DNA from: CAYMBP01 sp964388745 | Lineage (GTDB): Bacteria; Babelota; Babeliae; Babelales; RVW-14 | Direction: 5' to 3' | NCBI GenBank assembly: GCA_964388745.1 | Contig: CAYMBP010000015.1 | Location: 1 to 41,544 of the forward strand | Length of the DNA: 41,544 nt | Shown here: one piece after another, positions 8,180 through 16,286 of the stretch | How the letters are laid out: each line of letters begins with the position of its first letter | Numbering within the stretch: the stretch's first letter is position 1 | The notes under the pieces: generated by a model | What the model saw: only the letters and a program-made list of their open reading frames with translations | What the model was told of the DNA's origin: nothing | The model's database searches: none | Translations under genes and position numbers: made by a program

Positions 8180-8467
8180 TTATTTTTTTTGGGATTTTGT
8201 TGTTGGGCGAGGTGTACGTTTGAGTCGAGCATCTTTATCATTGATGGAGCGTTTTGCTTTTGATGCTTTGCGGGCATTTCTTACACGTTCCATACGAGCA
8301 TGACGAGCTTGTCTCATTTTGCGAAGACCTCTGTTGCGCTCAGGTTTTCCTTTGTACCCACCAGCAACTGTTGGAGATTCTTTAGCTGGACGACGAGCGG
8401 CGTCAGCTGTTCCAGCTGCAAGAGCAAGTGCAAGTACTGAGCATGATAAAAGTTTGAAATAGTTCAT
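8180..8467 (-). CDS. Small exported, highly basic protein
   Basis: The start is the ATG at 8467, set by AGGAGA 6-8 nt upstream; the frame is open further upstream but without a better site. The 95-residue product begins with a textbook signal peptide (MNYFKLLSCSVLALALAAG, cleavage likely after TADA). The mature part of about 70 residues is dominated by Arg and Lys (KGKPERNRGLRKMRQARHAR, then RKASKAKRS and RLKRTPRPTTKSQKK), with very few acidic residues and no Cys. No family is recognised. It could bind nucleic acid, peptidoglycan or LPS outside the cytoplasm, or be an antimicrobial-like or host-targeted peptide; the sequence does not decide. It has its own candidate promoter and terminator between two outer-membrane barrel genes, suggesting strong, separate expression. 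Confidence 0.8.
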   Translation of the reverse strand: MNYFKLLSCSVLALALAAGTADAARRPAKESPTVAGGYKGKPERNRGLRKMRQARHARMERVRNARKASKAKRSINDKDARLKRTPRPTTKSQKK

Positions 8468-8515
8468 GACATTCTCCTTTATAAGACCGAACTTTTTCTT
8501 TTTCGACTGATTTAG

Positions 8516-8542
8516 GCTATAACAAACGAGAGATGATAGCAA
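8516..8542 (-). promoter_or_regulatory. Candidate promoter of the basic small protein gene
   Basis: On the minus strand TTGCTA (8542-8537) is followed after 15 nt by TATAGC (8521-8516), about 48 nt before the ATG. It has the same short spacer as the candidate in front of the 6475-7989 gene. Confidence 0.3.
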
Positions 8543-8588
8543 GTATTTTTATTTTTTTGTAAAAATGTATCTTTTTTAATGTATGAGA

Positions 8589-8623
8589 ATAGCTAAAAAC
8601 GTTCTCGTTTACACAAATATTGG
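8589..8623 (+). repeat. Dispersed element, copy A
   Basis: The core atagctaaaaacgttctcg, continuing tttacacaaatattgg, matches 30 of 35 positions of copy B (21431-21465). It shares an exact 15-mer (ttctcgtttacacaa) with inverted copy C near 38100. It lies between genes. Confidence 0.7.
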
Positions 8624-8634
8624 AGCGAGTATCA

Positions 8635-8662
8635 TAAAAAAGGGCCGGTATTACCGGCCCTT
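8635..8662 (-). terminator. Rho-independent terminator of the 8692-10476 gene
   Basis: A GC-rich stem pairs aagggccgg (8640-8648) with ccggccctt (8654-8662) around a 5-nt loop, followed on the minus strand by UUUUUAUG. It lies 29 nt past the stop. Confidence 0.9.
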
Positions 8663-8691
8663 GAAATAGTAATATCTTAAAAAGTCATGGC

Positions 8692-10476
8692 TTAGAAATT
8701 AATACCAGCCTTAACCCAGATTTCCCATTTCTCAAGAGCTTCACGTGGAGCAAATTCATAGCCACCACCAACAGCCAAGGTAACAGGGGTATCCAAGTCT
8801 TCAAATCGATATCCAAGTGAGCCAAAAATTTTATGTGTAAGCTGTGAAGGTGTTTCAGCTGGCTTGGTTGTGATTTGAGCATTAGTTAATTTAACTGGTT
8901 CTGTATCTGATTTTTCGTCTGCAACTTCAGCATGGTTACGTACAGGACTTACGTCACCAGTAAGAGCGCTTGCTTTGTTTGCTACAAATGTTTCAGTTGT
9001 ATTCCATGCACGTGATGCTACATAGTAGTTTTCTGGGATGCATCCTTTGAACTTCACAGATTCTTCATCTTTGTAGAAAAGGTTGTATCCAAGATCAACT
9101 AAAAAGCTGCATGCTCGATATTGAAGGGCAAGTACTGCATCAAGTTGGCTTCCTGGGGTTACATCAACTGATTGTGTGGTAATATTTGCTGCAGGAGTAA
9201 GTTCTGTTGATCCAACTTTACCAAGTAAATGGTATTGACCTAGGTTGCGTGAACAGCATTCATTTTTTGTCTTACAGTCAGTAGTTGTTTTGCAATCAGT
9301 TTTGCAGCTAGATGGCATGCATCCGCCACCGTCACGTGTAAGCTCTGTTGACATTTCTGGGCTTTTGCAAGTTGTTGTTTTTGGACAAGATGTTTTACAT
9401 GTCTCTTTTTTAGGGCAAGCAACAGCTGTGCAGCTTTCACACTTACCAGTTGTGCATTCGTTTTCGCATTTACCTGCAATGCCAAGTGTACGTTTTTGAC
9501 AGCTTTCAAATAAGTAACGATAATTAACCGCACCAACTAATTTAAGGGTGTGGTTATCTTCGCCCCATAATTTTACTGCACCATCAAGACCTGCACCAAA
9601 ACCAAAATGATTTCCGTTGCCAACAATAGCTTCAAATGCATTGTGAGCTTCTGGTTCATTACCTGTTGGGATAACAAGACCAATGTTAATGCCTGCATGG
9701 TAGCATTCGTCATTAACAAAGTCATAACCAATCATTAATTCAACATCTGCAACACCTGTTGTACTGTCTGAGCAACAACCCATTTTTGCAAATTTTAGTT
9801 TTTCTTGCTTGTTTCCAGCAGTGCCTTCATATTCACCCATGAAGTATTTAAGCACATCTTCTGCAAGACCGTCTGCAGCATCTTGACACTTAAATACTCT
9901 CATGTGCATATCATTTTTAACATACACAATAGGAATTTGAATATTAAAATACAAGCCATCAAGCAATTTTTCTAAATTTTGATGGTAGTCAAGCACAAAG
10001 CCGTATGAAGTTTGCTCTGGCTCAAGCTTTACCATAACTTCACTGTTTGTTCCAGTAACGGCCTTCTTGCTGTTGTCATGAATTAAGTAACCAAGATCAA
10101 GGTGGTTGTCAACTTTTGATGGTGTGTCGCGGTTGTTTGTTCGGTTTGCAGTTACATCGGGATTTGCATTGGTATCAGGATTAAGATCTCCCCATCCACC
10201 ATATCTCAAGTGAACCTGATTAGTATTTCGAATACCAAAATAACGACCCAAGTCACCTTCATTAGTGCTTGCACTATAAAACCATGTTACTTGTGCATTT
10301 CCACCAAAGCGATCATCTCCTTTATTGCGAAGAGTGTCGCTCCAGCTTGCATATTTCATTGCAAGATTAACGCCGTGAGAACGCGGCATAAGAAATGTTT
10401 TGTTGGTATCATCGGCAAATGCTGTTGTACTTACTGCTAAAGCAGCAGTCAAGAGCTTTTTCAATGCATTATTCAT
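8692..10476 (-). CDS. Outer-membrane beta-barrel protein with Cys-rich insertion (paralogue B)
   Basis: The start is the ATG at 10476 (MNNALKKLLTAALAVSTTAFA); an in-frame GTG 15 nt upstream overlaps the GGAG site. The 594-residue protein has a signal peptide cleaved near AFA. Barrel-like alternating strands run throughout, and the terminal strand KWEIWVKAGINF ends in Phe. It is a paralogue of the 504-aa protein at 6475-7989. Its main difference is an insertion at about residues 325-408 carrying 15 cysteines in short spacings (KCENECTTGKCESC, ACPKKETCKTSCPKTTTC, SSCKTDCKTTTDCKT, ECC). In the shorter paralogue the same place reads RTPSIKGEPFSHYYLAG. Such an exposed loop would be disulfide-rich or metal-binding. 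A porin or surface-protein role is inferred. Confidence 0.8.
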   Translation of the reverse strand: MNNALKKLLTAALAVSTTAFADDTNKTFLMPRSHGVNLAMKYASWSDTLRNKGDDRFGGNAQVTWFYSASTNEGDLGRYFGIRNTNQVHLRYGGWGDLNPDTNANPDVTANRTNNRDTPSKVDNHLDLGYLIHDNSKKAVTGTNSEVMVKLEPEQTSYGFVLDYHQNLEKLLDGLYFNIQIPIVYVKNDMHMRVFKCQDAADGLAEDVLKYFMGEYEGTAGNKQEKLKFAKMGCCSDSTTGVADVELMIGYDFVNDECYHAGINIGLVIPTGNEPEAHNAFEAIVGNGNHFGFGAGLDGAVKLWGEDNHTLKLVGAVNYRYLFESCQKRTLGIAGKCENECTTGKCESCTAVACPKKETCKTSCPKTTTCKSPEMSTELTRDGGGCMPSSCKTDCKTTTDCKTKNECCSRNLGQYHLLGKVGSTELTPAANITTQSVDVTPGSQLDAVLALQYRACSFLVDLGYNLFYKDEESVKFKGCIPENYYVASRAWNTTETFVANKASALTGDVSPVRNHAEVADEKSDTEPVKLTNAQITTKPAETPSQLTHKIFGSLGYRFEDLDTPVTLAVGGGYEFAPREALEKWEIWVKAGINF

Positions 10477-10530
10477 AAATTCTTTCTCCACACATAGAGA
10501 CCTTTGTCGATTACGCTAACGTCTGTAGAA

Positions 10531-10566
10531 TTTATAGTACTGTTGTGAAAGGTACATTTTTGTACC
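10531..10566 (-). promoter_or_regulatory. Candidate promoter and operator-like inverted repeat of the 8692-10476 gene
   Basis: On the minus strand a TATAAA -10 element (10536-10531) lies about 55 nt before the ATG. The place expected for the -35 box overlaps a perfect inverted repeat, ggtaca tttt tgtacc (10551-10566). No good -35 hexamer is present, so a regulator binding the palindrome may control this promoter; that is inference. Confidence 0.4.
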
Positions 10567-10899
10567 ATTACAGTTTAGTGAATATTTCTTGATAAATATG
10601 TATACTTTTGAACAGCTTTTTAGACCTCCTTTCTATTTAAAATCGTGAGACTTGTTTTTAGGGAAACACCCAGCGCCTCTTCTTCTACTACGAAACTCCT
10701 ATGCTGGGTTGTTACTCATTACAACTACAACAACGCACATAGGTTACCGAACGTAAGAGAAGAGATCAAGTTTTTTTTGTTATGACACTTTCAATCTTTA
10801 CACATTCAATTATTTAATTACAAGATTTTTGTTGTTAAAATAATCATTATTAAAAAAATAGTGCGGTTACAACTTTATTTTTAAGAGAAGGGTGTGAGA
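10567..10899. other. Divergent intergenic region with possible structured RNA
   Basis: This gap separates the minus-strand barrel gene from plus-strand uppP. It contains acccagc (10668-10674) pairing with gctgggt (10703-10709), and cctatg (10698-10703), inside that loop, pairing with catagg (10738-10743): a possible pseudoknot. On the minus strand an ideal AAGGAGGT (near 10623-10632) has no start codon at the right distance. Upstream of it on the same strand is a 13-codon frame reading MCVVVVVMSNNPA. I cannot assign a function. 10750-10890 is AT-rich and presumably carries the uppP promoter. Confidence 0.35.
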
Positions 10900-11820
10900 G
10901 TGGTTTATAGTTTGTTGTTGCTTGTTGCGCAAGTTATTTTAGAAGTGTTTCCAATTAGTAGTTCTGGCCACTTTAGATTGGTTGAGTTGCTAGCTGCTTC
11001 TTATTGGAATTTTGACCAAGAGGCTGCTTTATTGCCTCCACATTTTGACCATTTCTTACATGGTCCTATGCTGCTTATTCTTATTGTTTTCTTTCGCAAG
11101 CGCTGGTATCCTTTTTTGTCTCGAGTATTTTGTTCATTACATTATTTGCGGCAACCCGTACTAGCAGGAGATCTTCCAGCAGAAGAGACTTTGCGATTAC
11201 GAGATGCTGCACTGGTTTGGCAATTTTTTTATTTAATTGGGTCAATTTTTTGTGCAGATGTTGTAACTGTAAGTATGTATTGTCTTGTGAAATTTTTTGA
11301 AAAAAAACAAATCATTACTTATAGTCCGCAATGTCTTTTTCTTGGTTTTTTCTTAACTTTTTTAATTTTATTATTGTTACGATTTAAAAGGGGGATTTGT
11401 GCCCTTAATGGTCCCTGGGTAACGCCAGCAGAGCTCTCTTATAAAAAAGTATTATTGCTTGGCTTTGCACAAGGTGTTGCATTATTTCCAGGAATTTCTC
11501 GTTTCGCTTGCACCTTTGTGTTGGGTTCCTGTTTAGGGCTGCCGCAACGAACTGCATTTGAATTTTCATTTCTTTTGGCATTTCCGCTGATGGTTGGAGG
11601 ATTTTTGTGCAATGGTTTGTCTGGGCTGTTAAAAGCGCCACCGAATTCTCCTGTATGGTTGCCAGAGTTTTGGCTAGTACTTGCTCTTTTTACTTTTATT
11701 GCGTATTGGTTTTTTGCTTGGGTTTACCGCTTGGCACTCAAGGAGCAGTTTTGGTACTTTGCTCTTTACATGATTATTCCTCTTTCTATTCTTGGTTGGC
11801 ATATTTTGGTTAAGTATTGA
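10900..11820 (+). CDS. uppP: Undecaprenyl-diphosphatase (UppP/BacA family)
   Basis: The enzyme removes one phosphate from undecaprenyl diphosphate, recycling the lipid carrier used for peptidoglycan and surface polysaccharides at the inner membrane. The 306-residue protein is a multi-pass membrane protein. The first family motif reads QVILEVFPISSSGHF (residues 11-25), keeping the QxxxE pair and the SSSGH core. The second is PGISRFACTF near residues 197-206, where the usual SRSG is SRFA. I chose the GTG at 10900 because GAGAAGG lies 7 nt upstream; the GTG at 10894 would leave only 1 nt. It is the first of three plus-strand envelope and division genes (uppP, ftsK, murF). Confidence 0.88.
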   Translation: MVYSLLLLVAQVILEVFPISSSGHFRLVELLAASYWNFDQEAALLPPHFDHFLHGPMLLILIVFFRKRWYPFLSRVFCSLHYLRQPVLAGDLPAEETLRLRDAALVWQFFYLIGSIFCADVVTVSMYCLVKFFEKKQIITYSPQCLFLGFFLTFLILLLLRFKRGICALNGPWVTPAELSYKKVLLLGFAQGVALFPGISRFACTFVLGSCLGLPQRTAFEFSFLLAFPLMVGGFLCNGLSGLLKAPPNSPVWLPEFWLVLALFTFIAYWFFAWVYRLALKEQFWYFALYMIIPLSILGWHILVKY

Positions 11821-11897
11821 GCTTGCTCCTTGCTTCTCGCTACACTCAAATAACGGATAAATGAATGCGGGTAATGTCATGTGTGGGGGAGTGACTC

Positions 11898-14333
11898 ATG
11901 AAACGTCTACTTATGATGCCATTTGAATTAAAGCGGTTAGCAAAAAAAAAGCAAAGAGCTTCAATTCAAGGAACATATGTGCAAGAAGTAATAATTATTT
12001 GTGGCGTGACACTCATTTTGTATGTGTTGTATGCTCTTGTTATTTATGGGACCGATGTAGAAGTAGTAATGCATTATTCTTCTTCACTCTCTGAAAATGA
12101 TATTCATGGTACTATTGGATTTGCAGGCTTTATGCTAGCTTCATTGTTATTGTATCTTTTTGGCTTTATGGCGCTTATAATAGCGATAAGCGCTTTTTTT
12201 TTACTTATGATCTGGGCCCAAAAAATATTCTTTAAAGACTGTATCAAAAAGCTCATTCTTTTTGCTGCTATGTTGTGTGCAATGATGGCAATACTTTCTG
12301 GTAACATGATGCAGCAAAGCAGATTTGCTTTTACTACTTCTGGTGGAGTGATTGGTGATTTTTTATATTCTTGGCTGCTTGCGTGGGGTGGTAATTTTGG
12401 AGCAACGGCTTTGCTTTCAGTTTTTATTTGGAGTGCAACATCGATTTTGCTTGGGATTCCTCTTTTTGCTCAGTTATATGATGGTCTAATTTTACTTGTT
12501 CGACCAATAGGGGCTTTATTTTATGGCCTGGTAAAAATTGTTGATTGGATTGTGATTACCTCAATTAACCTAATAACAGCTCTAGTGGGGTCACTTAGAG
12601 CAAGCGTATCTGATATTTATTCATTTTTAGTCTTATATCATAGTGCAAGTGTTACTCTTGCCAAATATCGTTGGGGTTTGCATGGCTGTGGTGAGAATAA
12701 AGAGTTGCCAAAGTCAATTCAACAAGAGGCTCAACAATCAACGCTTGAGGGTGTCAAAAAATGTGATTTGCCAAAGACTTCCTACCCATGGGCTCATTAT
12801 CCGTTTAGACCAACAGCAGAGCGAGTCTGGCGAGGGAAATATTGTTTTATTTTACTTCCTAACACTGTCTTGAATGTATCAATGAATGCTCTTGATAATC
12901 AGGGAATAAATTGGTGGCATCGCCTTACACGCGCCATTGCTCATCAGCAACAATCTGAGCTAGAGTATGCTCCGCCCTCATTTTCTCTTTTTACTCCACC
13001 TGCCTATGATAAGGATGCGGATCATTTTATTGAGCTTTGTCATAAGCGAGCAAGAAAATTAGAAGAGAAATTAGCTCTTTTTGGTATTAAAGGAAGAGTT
13101 GTTGAAATTTCTCCTGGTCCAGTAATAACGTTATTTGAGTATCGGCCAGAAAGCACCAGCAAGGTAAGTAAAATTGTAGCTCTTGAAGATGATCTAGCAC
13201 TTGCATTAACGGCCCTTTCAATTCGAATTATTGCGCCTATTCCCGGACGAGATGTTGTTGGTTTTGAAATTGCTAATCAAGAGCGGCGAGTAGTCCGCTT
13301 TTCTGAAATTTTACTGAGTCCTTCTTATGATCAACAGCCAGCACGCTTACCCCTTATTTTTGGTGTTGATGTTGTTGGAAAACCAATCATTGTTGATCTT
13401 GTTGAAATGCCACATCTGCTTGTTGGGGGAACAACTGGCTCAGGAAAATCGGTTGGATTAAATACTATGCTCATGAGCCTGTTGTGTAGCAAAAGTCCAG
13501 AGCAGTTGCGTCTTATTTTGATTGACCCTAAGCGCCTTGAATTTTCCCCATATGCAGATATTGCACATCTTCATTTTCCTATTGTTACTCAAGCAGATCA
13601 GGCTTCTCGTGTCTTGTCTTGGTTGGTGCAAGAGATGGAGCGTCGCTATGAGCTTTTGGCTCAGCGTGGTGTTCGAAATATTGTTGATTATGAACGAATT
13701 TCTGGTGAAAAGATGCCATTTATTGTGTTGATGATTGATGAACTTGCTGATTTAATGATGGTTGCAGCAAAAGAGGTTGAGACGTCTATAACACGTCTTG
13801 CTCAAATGGCTCGTGCAGCAGGTATTCATATTATTGTAGCAACACAACGGCCTTCAGTTGATGTTGTTACAGGACTTATTAAAGTTAATTTTCCGAGTCG
13901 TGTAAGCTTTCGCGTATCATCTAAAATTGATTCGCGAACGATTATTGATCGATCTGGAGCTGAAAAACTTTTAGGGAAAGGTGACATGTTGTTTATGCAT
14001 GCAACGGCATCTGTTTTGCAACGGATTCATGGTTGCTACTTGTCTCAAGATGATATTGAGCGCTATACTAGTGCCTTACGCTTGCAGTCTGGTCCAACCT
14101 ATTTAAATCTTGATGAAGAAATGCACCATACACAAGATAAAATAGTGGAGCGGGATGAGCTCTATGAGAACGTTGTTGATTTTATACAAACAACAGGAGA
14201 AGTCTCTATTTCTTTATTGCAGCGTCAGTATCGCATAGGATTTAATCGATCTGCGCGGATTATTGAGCAATTAGAAATGGATGGACTTATTGCTCCAATG
14301 CAGGGAAGTAAGCCTCGCAAAGTTATTCGTTAG
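11898..14333 (+). CDS. ftsK: DNA translocase FtsK/SpoIIIE
   Basis: This membrane-anchored ATPase pumps chromosomal DNA through the closing septum and activates Xer recombination. Of 811 residues, about 1-235 hold several hydrophobic membrane segments. A short linker follows, then the alpha/beta motor: Walker A GGTTGSGKS near residues 510-519, LILIDPKRLEFSPY, Walker B PFIVLMIDELADLM, and IIVATQRPSVDVVTG. The C-terminal gamma winged helix (about 754-811) includes FIQTTGEVSISLLQRQYRIG and RSARIIEQLEMDGLI and reads the orienting DNA motifs. The linker is short compared with E. coli FtsK, as in most bacteria. GGGGGAG is 7 nt before the ATG. The partner recombinase could be the Xer protein at 24372-25319. 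Confidence 0.95.
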   Translation: MKRLLMMPFELKRLAKKKQRASIQGTYVQEVIIICGVTLILYVLYALVIYGTDVEVVMHYSSSLSENDIHGTIGFAGFMLASLLLYLFGFMALIIAISAFFLLMIWAQKIFFKDCIKKLILFAAMLCAMMAILSGNMMQQSRFAFTTSGGVIGDFLYSWLLAWGGNFGATALLSVFIWSATSILLGIPLFAQLYDGLILLVRPIGALFYGLVKIVDWIVITSINLITALVGSLRASVSDIYSFLVLYHSASVTLAKYRWGLHGCGENKELPKSIQQEAQQSTLEGVKKCDLPKTSYPWAHYPFRPTAERVWRGKYCFILLPNTVLNVSMNALDNQGINWWHRLTRAIAHQQQSELEYAPPSFSLFTPPAYDKDADHFIELCHKRARKLEEKLALFGIKGRVVEISPGPVITLFEYRPESTSKVSKIVALEDDLALALTALSIRIIAPIPGRDVVGFEIANQERRVVRFSEILLSPSYDQQPARLPLIFGVDVVGKPIIVDLVEMPHLLVGGTTGSGKSVGLNTMLMSLLCSKSPEQLRLILIDPKRLEFSPYADIAHLHFPIVTQADQASRVLSWLVQEMERRYELLAQRGVRNIVDYERISGEKMPFIVLMIDELADLMMVAAKEVETSITRLAQMARAAGIHIIVATQRPSVDVVTGLIKVNFPSRVSFRVSSKIDSRTIIDRSGAEKLLGKGDMLFMHATASVLQRIHGCYLSQDDIERYTSALRLQSGPTYLNLDEEMHHTQDKIVERDELYENVVDFIQTTGEVSISLLQRQYRIGFNRSARIIEQLEMDGLIAPMQGSKPRKVIR

Positions 14334-14435
14334 AGCTTGACAAATAAGTCAGAGGACGTATTGTTTCACAAGTATATTTTTTGAAAATACATATATTTTC
14401 TGCATGATTAGATAGTATATTTTGGAGTTAAGGGA

Positions 14436-15881
14436 ATGATATTACAGCGAACATTTTTAGCTGAAACGCTACCGAACGCACGTTTTGTTGTTGATGGAGT
14501 TGCTGATTTTAACAATTCAGCGCGTTTTACTTACGAAGATCAAGAAGTTGCGATTTCAATTGATAGTCGTTCACTTGCAGCAGGAGATCTTTTTGTTGCG
14601 TTGCCAGGGATTCGCTATCATGGCAGAGAATTTGCTCGTGATGTTGTGGTGAAGGGTGCAAGCGGTATTATGTGCGATTCATCTTCTTATGAGATAATTA
14701 AAGCGGTTTGTGGAAAAAGCCTTGATGGGCTATTGATGATTGTTGTTGACGAAGTAGAGCATGCCCTTGGGCTGTTAGCAAAAGCTTGGCGAGCAGAATT
14801 TGATTGTCCTATGGTTGCAATTACAGGTTCTATTGGCAAGACAACAACTAAAGAGCTTATTGGTTCAATACTCATTGCTGATCATAAACCAGCTTTTGTT
14901 GCATATAAAAATCAGAATAATTATCTTGGTGTTTCAATGAATCTTTTGAATATGAAAAAGGCTCATGAGATTGGTGTATTTGAATTGGGAACAAGTGCTC
15001 GTGGTGAAATTAAAGTGTTGGCTGATATGGTGAGGCCAACGATTGCAATTGTAACTGCGGTTGCTCATGCACATGGCGAAGGAATTGGAAGTATTCAGGA
15101 TATTGCTTTTGAAAAACTTTCAATTTTCACTTATTTGCGTGATCAAGATATTGGCATTGTCTGTGGAGATTTTTCTCTGCTTAATGATATTTGCTGTAGC
15201 CATCCTGTTGCTCGATTTGGCCGCAAGATTAAAAATCAAGTTCAAGCCCGTAAAATTAAGATTGAACAAGATCATCATGGTCGAGCTGTAATTACCTTTA
15301 CGCTCAAGTGGTATGATCAGCGCGCTCGTATTCAACTTCCTTCAAGCCACGAAGGTCTTGTGATGAATGTGTTAGGAGCAAGTACTATTGCTTATATGCT
15401 TGGAATCTCTTTTGAATCTGTTTTGCAAGGGATTGCTTCTTATCGTGGAGTTGAAAATCGTTTTCAAGAATGCTTGCTGCGTAATAATCAAGGAACCTTA
15501 ATTAATGATTGTTATAATGCCTCACCAGAAAGTATGAAAGCTGCGCTGCTTGCTCTTGATGAAATGACATTTCAAGGGAAAAAAATCGCTGTTTTAGGAG
15601 ATATGTTTGAGCTTGGTGAAAAAGAGCTTTATTGGCATCGTCAAATTGGACGATTTTTAAAAAACCTTGATACAATTGTGGATTTTGTTTTAGTTGGAGA
15701 GCGTTCTCGATTAATTGCCAAAACAGCACCTCCAGGAATTTCTTTTATTTTTGCAAATGATTGGCAAGAAGCTACCTCTTTAGTCAGTGATTATTTAAAA
15801 AGAGATAATCCAAGCCTTGTACTCGTTAAAGCGTCACGGGGTATGCACCTTGATAAGATGGTAAAAAAGCTTGTTGCTTAA
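14436..15881 (+). CDS. murF: UDP-N-acetylmuramoyl-tripeptide--D-Ala-D-Ala ligase MurF
   Basis: The enzyme adds D-Ala-D-Ala to the UDP-MurNAc-tripeptide, the last cytoplasmic step of the peptidoglycan precursor. The 481-residue protein has the Mur ligase order. An N-terminal substrate domain contains SIDSRSLAAGDLFVALPG. The ATP loop is ITGSIGKTTTKEL (about residues 129-141), then NNYLGVSMNLL and FELGTSARGEI. The C-terminal domain has NDCYNASPESMKAAL (about 357-371), AVLGDMFELGE and KASRGMHLDKMV. A small difference is AHAHGEGIGS where MurF usually has an HLEGFGS-like sequence. GGAG lies 8 nt upstream of the ATG. Presence of murF and uppP indicates that the organism makes a peptidoglycan wall. 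Confidence 0.95.
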   Translation: MILQRTFLAETLPNARFVVDGVADFNNSARFTYEDQEVAISIDSRSLAAGDLFVALPGIRYHGREFARDVVVKGASGIMCDSSSYEIIKAVCGKSLDGLLMIVVDEVEHALGLLAKAWRAEFDCPMVAITGSIGKTTTKELIGSILIADHKPAFVAYKNQNNYLGVSMNLLNMKKAHEIGVFELGTSARGEIKVLADMVRPTIAIVTAVAHAHGEGIGSIQDIAFEKLSIFTYLRDQDIGIVCGDFSLLNDICCSHPVARFGRKIKNQVQARKIKIEQDHHGRAVITFTLKWYDQRARIQLPSSHEGLVMNVLGASTIAYMLGISFESVLQGIASYRGVENRFQECLLRNNQGTLINDCYNASPESMKAALLALDEMTFQGKKIAVLGDMFELGEKELYWHRQIGRFLKNLDTIVDFVLVGERSRLIAKTAPPGISFIFANDWQEATSLVSDYLKRDNPSLVLVKASRGMHLDKMVKKLVA

Positions 15882-16009
15882 GGTGAGGGAGCAAGTTGAT
15901 TTGCATAGTTATGATTATAACCTAGAATTTTCACGTTATAGCTATCTGCGTAGGTGCGATTATTCTTTGAGAATGTTTTTACATTCGATTAATTAAGAGG
16001 AGTCATTGC

Positions 16010-16241
16010 TTGCTGATTGTCGTTACGAACAAAAGTACGCAGGGTGGCAATTTATGCGATTGGTGAATTTTTTGGTGATGATCCTGAAAAGGCAGATTAT
16101 GCCAAATTAAGTAGTCTTGATTATACGAATGTAAGAGTGCATTATGATGATTTGCCAGAAAAGCTTGAAATAAGCTTAATTTCTTTATTTATTTTGGTAA
16201 TGCTTGTTCTCAGTTCTAAAAAGGGCTACCTTAAAGAATAG
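16010..16241 (+). pseudogene. Small ORF, probably frameshifted
   Basis: AAGAGGAG (near 15995-16002) precedes a TTG at 16010 whose frame reads MLIVVTNKSTQGG and stops after 18 codons. From about 16044 another frame stays open to 16241, reading AIYAIGEFFGDDPEKADYAK, later DYTNVRVHYDDLPEK, and a hydrophobic end ISLISLFILVMLVL. Joining the two with one frameshift gives a plausible protein of about 75 residues with a C-terminal membrane segment. Either this is a decayed gene, or the real start is the GTG at 16044, which lacks a good ribosome binding site. No family is recognised with confidence. The rest of the 15882-16286 gap shows nothing else. Confidence 0.3.
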
Positions 16242-16286
16242 AATGCATGGTACAAGGTTGTCTTTTTTAAAACGAGGAGTAGGACA

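Noticed and set aside
14337..14342. TTGACA just after ftsK as a -35 box for murF
   Set aside because: A perfect -35 hexamer, but no acceptable -10 lies 16-18 nt downstream, so I do not call a promoter.
14383..14400. Hairpin gaaaata cata tattttc between ftsK and murF
   Set aside because: AT-only 7-bp stem without a U-run. Too weak to call a terminator.
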